Shown here piece after piece: positions 31,800 to 39,915 of a DNA stretch of 64,000 bases. The notes under the pieces are model-generated. The model made no database searches, was not told the origin of the DNA, and worked only from the letters and a program-made list of their open reading frames with translations. The position numbers and the translations under genes were made by a program. Source of the stretch: Streptomyces marincola. Lineage in GTDB: Bacteria > Actinomycetota > Actinomycetes > Streptomycetales > Streptomycetaceae. The number at the start of each line of letters is the position of its first letter. Positions within the stretch are counted from its first letter, which is position 1. The stretch lies in the NCBI RefSeq assembly GCF_020410765.1, contig NZ_CP084541.1, positions 3,987,001 to 4,051,000 on the forward strand. Reading direction: 5' to 3'.

Positions 31800-33362
31800 T
31801 CATCGCCTGATGCCCGTCGCGAACGGCAGCGTATTGACGAACGCGCGGTGGTGCTCCCGGTCGCACCACTCCAGTTTCAGATAGGACTTACCCGCCGACG
31901 CGCGGATCGTGCGCTTGTCCCGCGCGAGTGCCTCGGGATGCGGCGAAGAAACGGTGATGTAGCCCACGATGTTGACCCCGGCGGCACCGGACGCGAGATC
32001 GTCGCCGCGCTGGTCGACGCGGCCGTGGGCCGCCACGTCCCGCGGGTCGACCGTCCGGTTCATCTTCGCCGCCCTGGACGCCTCGGCCTCGTCGTTCGTC
32101 TTCTCCGTCAGCATCCGCTCGATGGCGATCTCGGTCGGCTCCAGGTCCATGCAGACCGCGACCGTGCGGATCACGTCGGGGGTGTGCACGAGCAGCGGGG
32201 CCAGGAAGTTGACCCCCACCGGCGTCATCGGCCACTCCTTGACCCAGGCCGTGGCGTGGCACCACGGGTCCCTGGTGTCGGACTCGCGGGTCTTCGCCTG
32301 GAGGTACGTGGCCTCCCGCGCGTCCAGCTCGGCCGGCCACGCGTTCCGCTTGGACATGGCCTGGATGTGGTCGATGGGGTGGTCCGGGTCGTACATCGAG
32401 TGGATCAGGGAGGCCAGACGCGCCTCGCCCAGCGGCTGCCGCACCCGGATGTCGGCCTCCGCGAGGCGCGCGCAGATGTCGGTCAGCTCCCTGGCCATGA
32501 TGACCGCGAGCCCCTCGTCGCGCGACATGCGGCGGCCCCGGCTCTCCCGGCCGCCGGCCCGGGAGGCGCGCGCGATGGTCTGCGCCTCGTTGCTCAGCTC
32601 CCGCGAGTGGTGCATGCAGGCCACCAGGTAGGCGCGGTGCTGCTCGCTCGACGTGGACACCATCGACGCCAGCTGCTCGTAGGAGTCGCGCAGCCACCGC
32701 GGCGAGGACTCGTCACCGCGCTCGTGCACGTCGTTGGCGTGCGCGTCGGGGTCGGCGGGCAGCGTGCGGGCGAGCATCTGGAGGCGGGACACGTGGCCGT
32801 CGCCGTTCGCCACGTGCTTGAGCAGCGTGCCGAACCGTTCGACCAGCGCCTCCTGGTCCTCGCTGTCGCGCAGGCCCACGCCCGGGCCCTCGATCTCGAT
32901 GGCCGCCGTGATCGTCCTGCGGTCGGTGTGCAGCAGAACGGCCAGCTCGTCGGGGCCGAACGCGGCCGCGAGCCACTGGACCCGCCCGACGCCGGGCGGC
33001 GCGCCGACCTCGATCTCGCGGCCGTCCAGGGTGACGCCGGCCTCGGCGGCGCCGGACCGGTACGTGGCGCCGCGGCGCAGCAAGCGGCGGAAACTGCGGT
33101 TGATCTCGAACCACCTGTAGAACGTGCGACCGCGGTACGGCATGTAGACCGCGGCGAGAGCGAGGAAGGGGAACCCCGCGAGCCCGACGATGCGGAGCGT
33201 CAGCGAGGGGATGAGGAGGCCGCTCATCATGCCGAGGAACGCGCCCACGACGATGAGGGCGATCTCGCCGGTCTCGCGGTTCTTGCCGACGATCGCCTGC
33301 GGCCGGGCGCGGCCGATCAGGTAGGTGCGCCGCCGGGTGAGGGTCTGGGGTGGTGCGGTCAC
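31800..33362 (-). CDS. SCO6880-family type IV secretion membrane protein
   Basis: This 520-residue protein has a short membrane pair near the N-terminus (IALIVVGAFLGMMSGLLIP and IVGLAGFPFLALAAVYMPY) followed by a soluble domain with VQWLAAAFGPDELAVLLH, LASLIHSMYDPDHPI and ATAWVKEWPMTPVGVNFLAPLL. This combines a PrgI-like membrane part and the VirB4 N-terminal domain, as in the SCO6880 family. It probably forms the membrane platform for the downstream ATPase. Its start overlaps the stop of the TrbL-like gene by 4 bp. Confidence 0.82.
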   Translation of the reverse strand: MTAPPQTLTRRRTYLIGRARPQAIVGKNRETGEIALIVVGAFLGMMSGLLIPSLTLRIVGLAGFPFLALAAVYMPYRGRTFYRWFEINRSFRRLLRRGATYRSGAAEAGVTLDGREIEVGAPPGVGRVQWLAAAFGPDELAVLLHTDRRTITAAIEIEGPGVGLRDSEDQEALVERFGTLLKHVANGDGHVSRLQMLARTLPADPDAHANDVHERGDESSPRWLRDSYEQLASMVSTSSEQHRAYLVACMHHSRELSNEAQTIARASRAGGRESRGRRMSRDEGLAVIMARELTDICARLAEADIRVRQPLGEARLASLIHSMYDPDHPIDHIQAMSKRNAWPAELDAREATYLQAKTRESDTRDPWCHATAWVKEWPMTPVGVNFLAPLLVHTPDVIRTVAVCMDLEPTEIAIERMLTEKTNDEAEASRAAKMNRTVDPRDVAAHGRVDQRGDDLASGAAGVNIVGYITVSSPHPEALARDKRTIRASAGKSYLKLEWCDREHHRAFVNTLPFATGIRR

Positions 33363-34657
33363 CGGCTGCCTCCTCGATTGCCCTGGTTACCGGTGCGGCT
33401 GCCGCCGCCCGCGCCGGGCCCCGAGGACGATGATGAACCCGACTGGCCGGTACGGGAACTGTGTGCTGCGACACCGCCCGCCACCGGGTTCGCCGGGCGG
33501 GCCGCGCCACCGCCGCCGGTCGCGGCGGAGGCCGCCGCGCCCTCGCGCCCGCCGTGGGTGCTCATGCCCTGCCGCAGCATCGAGGCCGGGCTGGAGACGG
33601 CGGCCTTCGCGGCGCGGCTCGATGTGTCCTGGCGCATCGCGCGGTGGTTGACGATCTCGTCGCCGAACCCGGGCACGAACCGGTAGATCATCGCGGAGGC
33701 GAAGATGGCCAGCAGGATGATGGCCAGACCCGAGATGATCGAGGAGACCGCGGTCGGGCCGGCGCTGTCGTCGGCCGTCAGCGCGCCCGCGAGACCGAGC
33801 ACGATCACGATCACGGGCTTGATGAGGATGACGGCGATCATGATGCCGGCCCAGCGGCGCACGTGGCCCCACAGGTTCTTGTCGACGAGACCGGCGTACA
33901 CGGCGGTCCCGAGCAGCGCGCCGACGTACAGCATCGCGGCGCGGATGACGAGTTCGAGGGCGAGCACGCCGGCGGCCAGGATGGAGATGAGGGACACGAC
34001 GATCAGCATGATCGGGCCGCCGCCGATGTCCTCGCCCGCTTCGAGCGCGGCGGCGAAACTGCCGAAGAACGCGTCGGAGTTGTCCCCGGTGCCGGCGACG
34101 ATGGCGGCGGTCACGCTGTCGGTCGCGGACACGACGACGTAGAGGATGAGCGGCGTGAACGCCGAGGCCATGACGGTCAGCCACAGGAAGCCGACCGCTT
34201 CGGAGAGCGCCGTGGTGAGCGGCACGCCCCGGATGGCGCGCTTGGTGATGGCGAGCAGCCACAGGATGAGCGTCAGCACCGTGGAGGCGGCGAACACGAC
34301 GGCGTACTGGCGCAGGAAGGACGCATTGGTGAAGTCGATGGCGGCGGTCGAGTTGACCAGGTCGGACAGCTCGTTGACGATCCAGGCGGCGGCGCTGGCG
34401 CAGCCGTTGGCCAGGGACCACAGCGGGTCGAGCGAGACGTCGAGGTTGCTGACGCCCGCGCCGTCCCCGCCGCCCCCGGACTCGGCGTCCCCCTCACAGT
34501 AATCCCGCGCCGCGCCGCGGATGAGGTCGCACTCGTCCTCGTTCTCGTCCGCCCGGGCGTGCGGCGCGAACACCGTGGCCGCGGTGGCCAGTCCGCCGAG
34601 TGGGCCGATGACGGCGAAGGCCCGCCACGGCGGGCGGGGGCGGGTCTCAGCGCGCAT
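33359..34657 (-). CDS. TrbL/VirB6-like polytopic membrane protein
   Basis: This 432-residue protein has a signal-like N-terminus (AFAVIGPLGGLATAATVFAPHARA), then a lumenal segment, and about six membrane helices such as YAVVFAASTVLTLILWLLAI, LWLTVMASAFTPLILYVVV and MIAVILIKPVIVIVLGLAG. The long Gly/Ser/Ala-rich C-terminus is disordered. This is the layout of TrbL/VirB6 channel components of type IV systems. Its ATG overlaps the upstream gene by 11 bp, and its stop overlaps the next start by 4 bp. Confidence 0.82.
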   Translation of the reverse strand: MRAETRPRPPWRAFAVIGPLGGLATAATVFAPHARADENEDECDLIRGAARDYCEGDAESGGGGDGAGVSNLDVSLDPLWSLANGCASAAAWIVNELSDLVNSTAAIDFTNASFLRQYAVVFAASTVLTLILWLLAITKRAIRGVPLTTALSEAVGFLWLTVMASAFTPLILYVVVSATDSVTAAIVAGTGDNSDAFFGSFAAALEAGEDIGGGPIMLIVVSLISILAAGVLALELVIRAAMLYVGALLGTAVYAGLVDKNLWGHVRRWAGIMIAVILIKPVIVIVLGLAGALTADDSAGPTAVSSIISGLAIILLAIFASAMIYRFVPGFGDEIVNHRAMRQDTSSRAAKAAVSSPASMLRQGMSTHGGREGAAASAATGGGGAARPANPVAGGVAAHSSRTGQSGSSSSSGPGAGGGSRTGNQGNRGGSR

Positions 34658-35483
34658 ACGTGAACCCTCCGAACCTCTCGATCGCATCGGCCATCTCCTC
34701 TGCCGTCGAGGCCCGTTGGTCGCGACCGACCGGTGCGGGCCCGTCTTCCTGCGTGAAGTCGGTGATCCGCCAGTCACCCTCGACCCAGGCGAGGTCGTAG
34801 GTGTTCGTGTACCAGCTCTCGGTCACCGGATTTCTCGACTCGGTGCCGGCCAGCCCGAACAAGGACGAGTACCAGACCGAGACGCTTGCGGTGTCACCGC
34901 CGAACTCGGTGATCGTCGTGCCGACAGGGATGGTGCGGGATACGAACGTCAGCCCGCTGGGAGCTTCGCCGGTCTCCGTCAGGCCGATGCGGGAGAGGAA
35001 GTCGGGGTCGGAGTACGCGGCGTCGTATTCCTCGACACGGCTGCCCGCGGCCTCGGGCGCGTAGACGGTCTCCACGATCGTCCGCCGCTGCTGTGTGTTG
35101 AACATCTCCACGCCGCCGAGGGCCACCGCGTAGTTCGCCGCGGCGCTCTGCGCGCCCTGCTCGGTCTGCGGGTGGCCGGTGGGGATGCCGTTGAACGCGT
35201 CCTCCACGGGCTGTTCACCACTGGGGGCGGTCGCCCCGGGCGTGGGCTCGGTGCCGCTCGCGTCGTCCGTCCCGCCGGGGCTGCCGCCCTCGTCGCCGGT
35301 GCGGTTGGCGAAGAAGATGGCGGCGAACAGGAGGACGACCACGCCGAGGATGGTGACCAGGCTGCGGCGGGGGGACGCGGCGGGGCGCCGGGTGGGGGAG
35401 TCGGCCTGCTCGGGCAGGCGGGTCCGGGTCTGGGAAGGGACGCGGCGGGCGCTCGTGTCCTCGTAATCGTCGCCGTAACTCAT
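34647..35483 (-). CDS. VirB8/TcpC-like bitopic protein of the type IV-like operon
   Basis: This 278-residue protein has a cytosolic N-terminus rich in Arg, one helix (LVTILGVVVLLFAAIFFA, about residues 42-59), a Gly/Asp/Pro-rich linker, and an extracytoplasmic domain with FNTQQRRTIVETVYAPEA and YTNTYDLAWVEGDWRITDF, which reads like an NTF2-like VirB8 domain. It would be a channel scaffold. It is the first gene of the five-gene operon reading to 28970. The presumed promoter is in the 163 bp before the GNAT gene. Confidence 0.75.
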   Translation of the reverse strand: MSYGDDYEDTSARRVPSQTRTRLPEQADSPTRRPAASPRRSLVTILGVVVLLFAAIFFANRTGDEGGSPGGTDDASGTEPTPGATAPSGEQPVEDAFNGIPTGHPQTEQGAQSAAANYAVALGGVEMFNTQQRRTIVETVYAPEAAGSRVEEYDAAYSDPDFLSRIGLTETGEAPSGLTFVSRTIPVGTTITEFGGDTASVSVWYSSLFGLAGTESRNPVTESWYTNTYDLAWVEGDWRITDFTQEDGPAPVGRDQRASTAEEMADAIERFGGFTYAR

Positions 35484-35646
35484 GTGCGCGCCCCTTCAAC
35501 AGCAGCGAGTCTATTACCTCCTCACATGACGTTAGCGCCCTGCGCGGACGTTCCGCTCGTCCGCGACCCAGTTGATCTACGGCGGTGGAGGACCCGCGCG
35601 GGGCGTGGGTGAACGCGTGGTGCGGGCGGTGTGCTGGGATGCCGGA

Positions 35647-36189
35647 ATGCACGATGCGCCAGGCCGGAGCCGGGAACGGCAACGGCGACGGGAACAGGAG
35701 CGGGAACGACAGGTGGAAGCGGAACGACGGGCCGTGGAACGGCCGTGTGTGCGGGCGGCTGCGGAACGTGACGCGGAGGCCGTGCTCGCGTTCTGGCGCG
35801 TGGCCGCCGAGGGTGTGAGCATCAGTGACGATCTCGACGGCGTGCGGCGGCTGATCGCGCGGGACCCGGAGGCCCTGCTGCTCGCCGAGCAGGGCGGCGA
35901 GCTGGTGGGCACCGTGATCGCCGGTTTCGACGGGTGGCGCTGCCACCTGTACCGGCTGGCGGTGCTGCCGGAACGGCGGCGGCAGGGCGTCGCGCGGGCC
36001 CTGCTCGGCGCGGCGGAACGGCGGTTCGCCCGCCTCGGCGGCCGGCGGGCCGACGCGATGGTGCTGACGCGGAACGAGTCCGCGCACCGCGTCTGGGAGT
36101 CCGCCGGGTACCGGGAGCAGGAGGAGTGGCGCCGCTGGGTGCGTCCGCTGCCGCGTCAGGAGGACGGCGCGGGCGATGAGTTCGCGTGA
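35647..36189 (+). CDS. GNAT-family N-acetyltransferase
   Basis: This 180-residue protein starts with a highly charged stretch (RERQRRREQERERQVEAERR) that may be a coiled linker, then shows a GNAT core: LYRLAVLPERRRQGVARALLG is the acetyl-CoA loop (RRQGVA) and MVLTRNESAHRVWESAGYREQ the C-terminal strand. Its substrate is unknown. The TGA overlaps the GTG of the STAS gene by 3 bp, so both are coupled. An upstream in-frame start at 35572 is possible but its peptide is low-complexity. The gene is divergent from the type IV-like operon. Confidence 0.82.
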   Translation: MHDAPGRSRERQRRREQERERQVEAERRAVERPCVRAAAERDAEAVLAFWRVAAEGVSISDDLDGVRRLIARDPEALLLAEQGGELVGTVIAGFDGWRCHLYRLAVLPERRRQGVARALLGAAERRFARLGGRRADAMVLTRNESAHRVWESAGYREQEEWRRWVRPLPRQEDGAGDEFA

Positions 36190-36572
36190 GCGGGCCGGTC
36201 TTCTCCCCGAGCGGGGAGAAGGAGGCCGTGGTGGGTGCGGAGGTGTTCGTCGTGCCGGGGCCCGTGGCGCGGTCCGAGGTGCAGGGTCTGTGCGACCGGC
36301 TGGCCGAGACGGTGCGCGGCAGCGGGGCGCGTGACGTGGTCGTCGATCTGGGGGAGGTGCGCGGGACCGACCCGGCGACCGTCGAGGCGGTCGCCCGGCT
36401 GCGGCTCACCGCCGCCCGCCTCGGCTGCCGGGTGCGCTTGGTGCGCGTGAGTCCGGGACTACAGGTCCTCCTCGGCTGGCTCGGTCTCGGGGAGGCGGTC
36501 GGGCAGGCCGAACAGGGGGAAGAACCTGGCCGTGTCCAGGAACGAGTTGAGCCCGGTGATCCGGCCCTCTGA
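36186..36572 (+). CDS. STAS-domain protein (degenerate anti-anti-sigma type)
   Basis: This 128-residue protein has the STAS pattern EVFVVPGPVARSEVQGLCDRL and DVVVDLGEVRGTDPATVEAV. In anti-sigma factor antagonists the loop reads D-S-S/T-G-L and the Ser is phosphorylated; here it reads D-P-A-T-V, so the phospho-acceptor is missing. It may bind constitutively, or sense a ligand. The last 38 residues are polar and antisense to the sigma factor gene, with a 114-bp overlap of the two 3' ends. Confidence 0.7.
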   Translation: MSGPVFSPSGEKEAVVGAEVFVVPGPVARSEVQGLCDRLAETVRGSGARDVVVDLGEVRGTDPATVEAVARLRLTAARLGCRVRLVRVSPGLQVLLGWLGLGEAVGQAEQGEEPGRVQERVEPGDPAL

Positions 36573-37550
36573 GACCTCGACGATCTGGAGCGCCCACGGC
36601 TCGTGGCCGCCGCCGGGCGCCGGGCGGTACTGGCCGAACGCGGGGGCGCCGTTGGCCCGGGTGGCTATGAGGCGGGAGCCGCGGCAGTCCCTGCCGTGGC
36701 CGAGCATCCAGTCCTTGATGTCGGACGGGCCGCGCATCCACAGCGTGTACGGCGGCATGGACAGCGTGGCGTCCTCGGCGAGCAGCGCGGTCAGGGCGTC
36801 CATGTCGTAGCTCTCGAACGCCTCCATGTACCGGGCGAGCAGCGCCTTGTGCTCCTCCGACAGCGGCGCGGACGGCCCCGACTCCGTGACGCCGCAGGCC
36901 GAGAGGGTGGCGCGGGCGCGCTGGAGCGCGCTGTTGACCGAGGCGACCGTGGTGCCGAGCAGCTCGGCGACCTCGGCGGCCCGCCAGCTGAGCACCTCCC
37001 TGAGGATCAGGACCGCGCGCTGCTTGGGCGCCAGGTGCTGGAGGGCGGCGATGAACGCCAGCCGCACCGACTCGCGGGCCTCGGCGTACTCGGCCGGGTC
37101 CTGCGGCAGCGTCCGGCTGTCGGGCATCGGCTCGACCCACGCGGTCTCCGCGAGCGGCGGCCCGAGCACCGCTTCCGCGGTCCTCGACGAGGCCGTCAGG
37201 TCCATCGGCCTGGCCCGCTTGCTGCTGCCGCTGAGCATGGTGAGGCACACGTTCGTCGCGATGCGGTACAGCCAGGAGCGGACCGAGGAGCGGCCCTCGA
37301 AGCGGTCGAGGCCGCGCCAGGCGCGCACCATCGTCTCCTGGACCGCGTCCTCGGCCTCGAAGGCCGAGCCGAGCATGCGGTAGCAGTACGCCGTCAGCTC
37401 CCTGCGGTGGCGCTCCAGCGCCTCGGTGCCGATGGCCTCCGCGCCCCCGTCGCCGACGCGCTGCCGGGGCACGTGCCCGCCGGGCACGTCCCCGCCGGGC
37501 GCGGGCGCGTCGGTCCGCGTGTCGTCCTGGGTGGCGTTGTCGCTGGTCAT
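36459..37550 (-). CDS. ECF sigma factor with SnoaL-like C-terminal domain
   Basis: This 363-residue protein has region 2 ALERHRRELTAYCYRMLGSAFEAEDAVQETMVRAWRGL and region 4 LAPKQRAVLILREVLSWRAAEVAELLGTTVASVNSALQRAR. The C-terminal 130 residues, from LLARYMEAFESYDMDALTALL, fold like SnoaL/NTF2 and are the regulatory domain of SigG/SigJ-like ECF sigma factors, replacing an anti-sigma protein. No anti-sigma gene is adjacent. The N-terminal 35 residues are Asp/Gly-rich and disordered. Confidence 0.9.
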   Translation of the reverse strand: MTSDNATQDDTRTDAPAPGGDVPGGHVPRQRVGDGGAEAIGTEALERHRRELTAYCYRMLGSAFEAEDAVQETMVRAWRGLDRFEGRSSVRSWLYRIATNVCLTMLSGSSKRARPMDLTASSRTAEAVLGPPLAETAWVEPMPDSRTLPQDPAEYAEARESVRLAFIAALQHLAPKQRAVLILREVLSWRAAEVAELLGTTVASVNSALQRARATLSACGVTESGPSAPLSEEHKALLARYMEAFESYDMDALTALLAEDATLSMPPYTLWMRGPSDIKDWMLGHGRDCRGSRLIATRANGAPAFGQYRPAPGGGHEPWALQIVEVSEGRITGLNSFLDTARFFPLFGLPDRLPETEPAEEDL

Positions 37551-37680
37551 CTGGGCTCCCGTGGGCGGTGTGGCCTGATGTCGGGAACCCTAGTGAGCCC
37601 CACTGACAATGACTGGCAACGCAGCCCTGACGCGCTCGCCCCGCGCCCGCGGGGCGGCGGCGGCCGACGCCCGCCGGGCG

Positions 37681-38280
37681 TCAGCCGCGCAGCTGTTCCG
37701 CCAGGTCGTGGGCCTCCGCGCGGCTGAACGCGCCGCGGATGTCGACCGCGCCGCCGTCGATCCGCCCGGTGACCGCGGGCGAGGTCAGCAGCCGGCCGTC
37801 GAGCACGACGGCGAGCTGGTTGCCCGGCGGACGGCGGACGGCGGTGCGGGCGGTCAGCTCGCCGAAGCCGACGGCGTCCTCGGGCAGGAACGCGATGCTC
37901 ACCAGCCAGCCGCCGTCCGCGTCGAGGCGCGCCTCGGCCGTGCGCAGCCGTTCCACCTCGAAACCCGCGTCGGCGGCCAGCGTGAGGCAGTCGCCCGTCT
38001 CCGGGCTCCGCACCGTCTCGCCCGACGCCGCCCCGCACGCGCCGCGCATCTGCGCCTGCACGGGCACGAAGCGCAGCGGGTGGGCCAGCGGCCCGGCGGC
38101 CCCGGCCGCCGGGGGCCGCGCGTCCGCCGCGAACCCCGCGCCCGCGGCGTGCCGCCCGTCCGCCGAGCGCAGGGCGAGGAAGGTCAGCAGGGAGCCGAGC
38201 AGGACCAGGGCCACGGTCACCAGGAACGGCCCCGCCAGGCGCTCGCCCCCCGGCACCGGGCCGACCGCGCCGTCGCTCAT
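37681..38280 (-). CDS. SecD P1-head-like membrane protein
   Basis: This 199-residue protein has one N-terminal helix (LAGPFLVTVALVLLGSLLTFLAL) and an extracytoplasmic domain. QLAVVLDGRLLTSPAVTGRIDGGAVDIRGAFSRAEAHDLAEQLRG at the end reads like the SecDF P1 head (lAivLDg.v.saP.i...i..G...isG.ft...A..La..L). SecD itself is much longer with six helices, so this is an isolated head domain. It is divergent from the TerD-kinase gene by 75 bp, which suggests shared control. Confidence 0.8.
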   Translation of the reverse strand: MSDGAVGPVPGGERLAGPFLVTVALVLLGSLLTFLALRSADGRHAAGAGFAADARPPAAGAAGPLAHPLRFVPVQAQMRGACGAASGETVRSPETGDCLTLAADAGFEVERLRTAEARLDADGGWLVSIAFLPEDAVGFGELTARTAVRRPPGNQLAVVLDGRLLTSPAVTGRIDGGAVDIRGAFSRAEAHDLAEQLRG

Positions 38281-38355
38281 ACCCGCTCCCCTCCCGCGCG
38301 GTTCCGTGCGGCTTAAAGTATCGGTACCGCGGTCAGTTCGCAGGGGGTGCGTGGG

Positions 38356-39882
38356 ATGCAGGACCGGATTATCGACGGCCGGTACCGGCTCGGCCGCCGA
38401 TTGGGCGCCGGGGGCAGCGGCACCGTCTGGGAGGCGCTCGACCTGAGGCTCGAACGGCAGGTCGCCGTCAAGCTCGTGAGCACGGTCACCGTGGGCCGCG
38501 ACCCGCGGGCCAGGGAGCGTTTCGAACGCGAGGCGAAGCTGCTCGCCGGGCTGTCGAGCCCGTTCATCGTGACCGTGCACGACGTGGGGGAGACGCGGTT
38601 CGAGGGCGAGTCGGACTCGGTGCTCTACCTGGTGATGGAACGCCTGCACGGGCGTTCGCTTGAGCAGATGATCACCGAGGACGGCGCGCTGCCGCCGCTC
38701 GACGACGTGGCGCGCTGGGGCGAGCACGTCTGCCAGGCCCTCGCCGTCGCGCACGGCTCGGGCGTGGTGCACCGGGACCTGAAGCCGGCGAACGTGATGG
38801 TCGGCCCCGACGGGGTGGCCCGGGTCCTCGACTTCGGGATCGCCGCCGTGCTCGCCGACTCGACCGACCACGCGCGGCTGACCTCGACGGGCGTGGTGGT
38901 CGGCACCCCTGCCTACATGTCCCCCGAGCAGATCGAGGGCACGGCCGTCGGGTCGGCGAGCGACCTGTACTCGGCGGGCTGCGTGCTGTACGCGCTGGTC
39001 ACCGGGCGTCCGCCGTTCCACGGCGGCTCGCTGTACCAGCTGCTGCGGCAGCAGATGGAGAGCGCGCCGGAGGTGCCGAGCACGCTGCGCCCCGGGCTGC
39101 CGGCCGACTGGGACGAGCTGGTCCTCGCCCTGCTCGCGAAGCGGCCCGCCCACCGGCCGGGCAGCGCGGAGGAGGTGGCGGGCCGGCTGCGGCGGCTCGC
39201 GGTGCCGCAGCCGCTCGCGGCCGGGGCGCCGGCCGGGGCCGGGCTCGCGTACGAGCCGACGCGCGTGGTCCCGCCGTTCGACCCGCGGGTGGTGCTGCTC
39301 GCCAGCTGCCCGCGGCCGGGCGGCGGCGCGCTGCCGGTGGCGACCGGGCAGCGGATGCGGCTCGCGGACGTGCTGCCGGGCGCGACGGCGTTCGAGGTGG
39401 GCCTGGACTGGCAGGCGCCCGATGACACCGACGTGGACGCGAGCGCGCTGGTGGTCGGCGCGGACGGCCGCGTTCCGACGGAGGGCCACTTCGTCTTCTA
39501 CAACAACCCCGAGCCCGACGGCGTCGGCGTGCGGCTGACGGCGGACGGGCCCGAGGCGCGGCTGGTCGTGGAGCCGGGGGCGCTGGGCGCCGCGGCCGAG
39601 CGCGTGGTGTTCGTGCTGTCCGTCCACGACGCCGAGGCGCGCGGGCAGGACCTGTCCGCCGTGGGCCTGCTGCACGTGCGGCTGATCGACCCGGGCAGCG
39701 GCGAGGAGCTGCTGTGCTTCGGCTTCCCCTCGGGCCCGCGCGGCGCCGCGGGGGTGACGCTCGGGGAGCTGGTCAGGGAGGAGGACGGCTGGTGGTTCGC
39801 CGCGGTCAGCGCGGAGTACCCGGGCGGTCTGGCCCAGATCGTGCGGGCGCACGGCGTCGCGGTGGAGGCGGAGGCCGACTGA
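38356..39882 (+). CDS. Ser/Thr protein kinase fused to a TerD domain
   Basis: This is a 508-residue protein. Residues 5-275 are a Hanks-type kinase: LGAGGSGTVWEA (P-loop), VAVKLV (Lys), VVHRDLKPANVMV (catalytic Asp), VLDFGIAAVL (DFG) and GTPAYMSPEQ. After a linker, residues about 345-490 form a TerD domain: VGLDWQAP, HFVFYNNPEP, VVFVLSVHDAEARGQDLS and YPGGLAQI match tellurium-resistance TerD (calcium-binding beta-sandwich). There is no membrane helix, so both domains are cytosolic. TerD might bring the kinase to a stress or calcium signal. The start at 38356 has AGGGG 9 nt upstream. Confidence 0.93.
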   Translation: MQDRIIDGRYRLGRRLGAGGSGTVWEALDLRLERQVAVKLVSTVTVGRDPRARERFEREAKLLAGLSSPFIVTVHDVGETRFEGESDSVLYLVMERLHGRSLEQMITEDGALPPLDDVARWGEHVCQALAVAHGSGVVHRDLKPANVMVGPDGVARVLDFGIAAVLADSTDHARLTSTGVVVGTPAYMSPEQIEGTAVGSASDLYSAGCVLYALVTGRPPFHGGSLYQLLRQQMESAPEVPSTLRPGLPADWDELVLALLAKRPAHRPGSAEEVAGRLRRLAVPQPLAAGAPAGAGLAYEPTRVVPPFDPRVVLLASCPRPGGGALPVATGQRMRLADVLPGATAFEVGLDWQAPDDTDVDASALVVGADGRVPTEGHFVFYNNPEPDGVGVRLTADGPEARLVVEPGALGAAAERVVFVLSVHDAEARGQDLSAVGLLHVRLIDPGSGEELLCFGFPSGPRGAAGVTLGELVREEDGWWFAAVSAEYPGGLAQIVRAHGVAVEAEAD

Positions 39883-39915
39883 GGCGGCCGAAGTAACCGG
39901 CGCGGGCCCGCGCGG

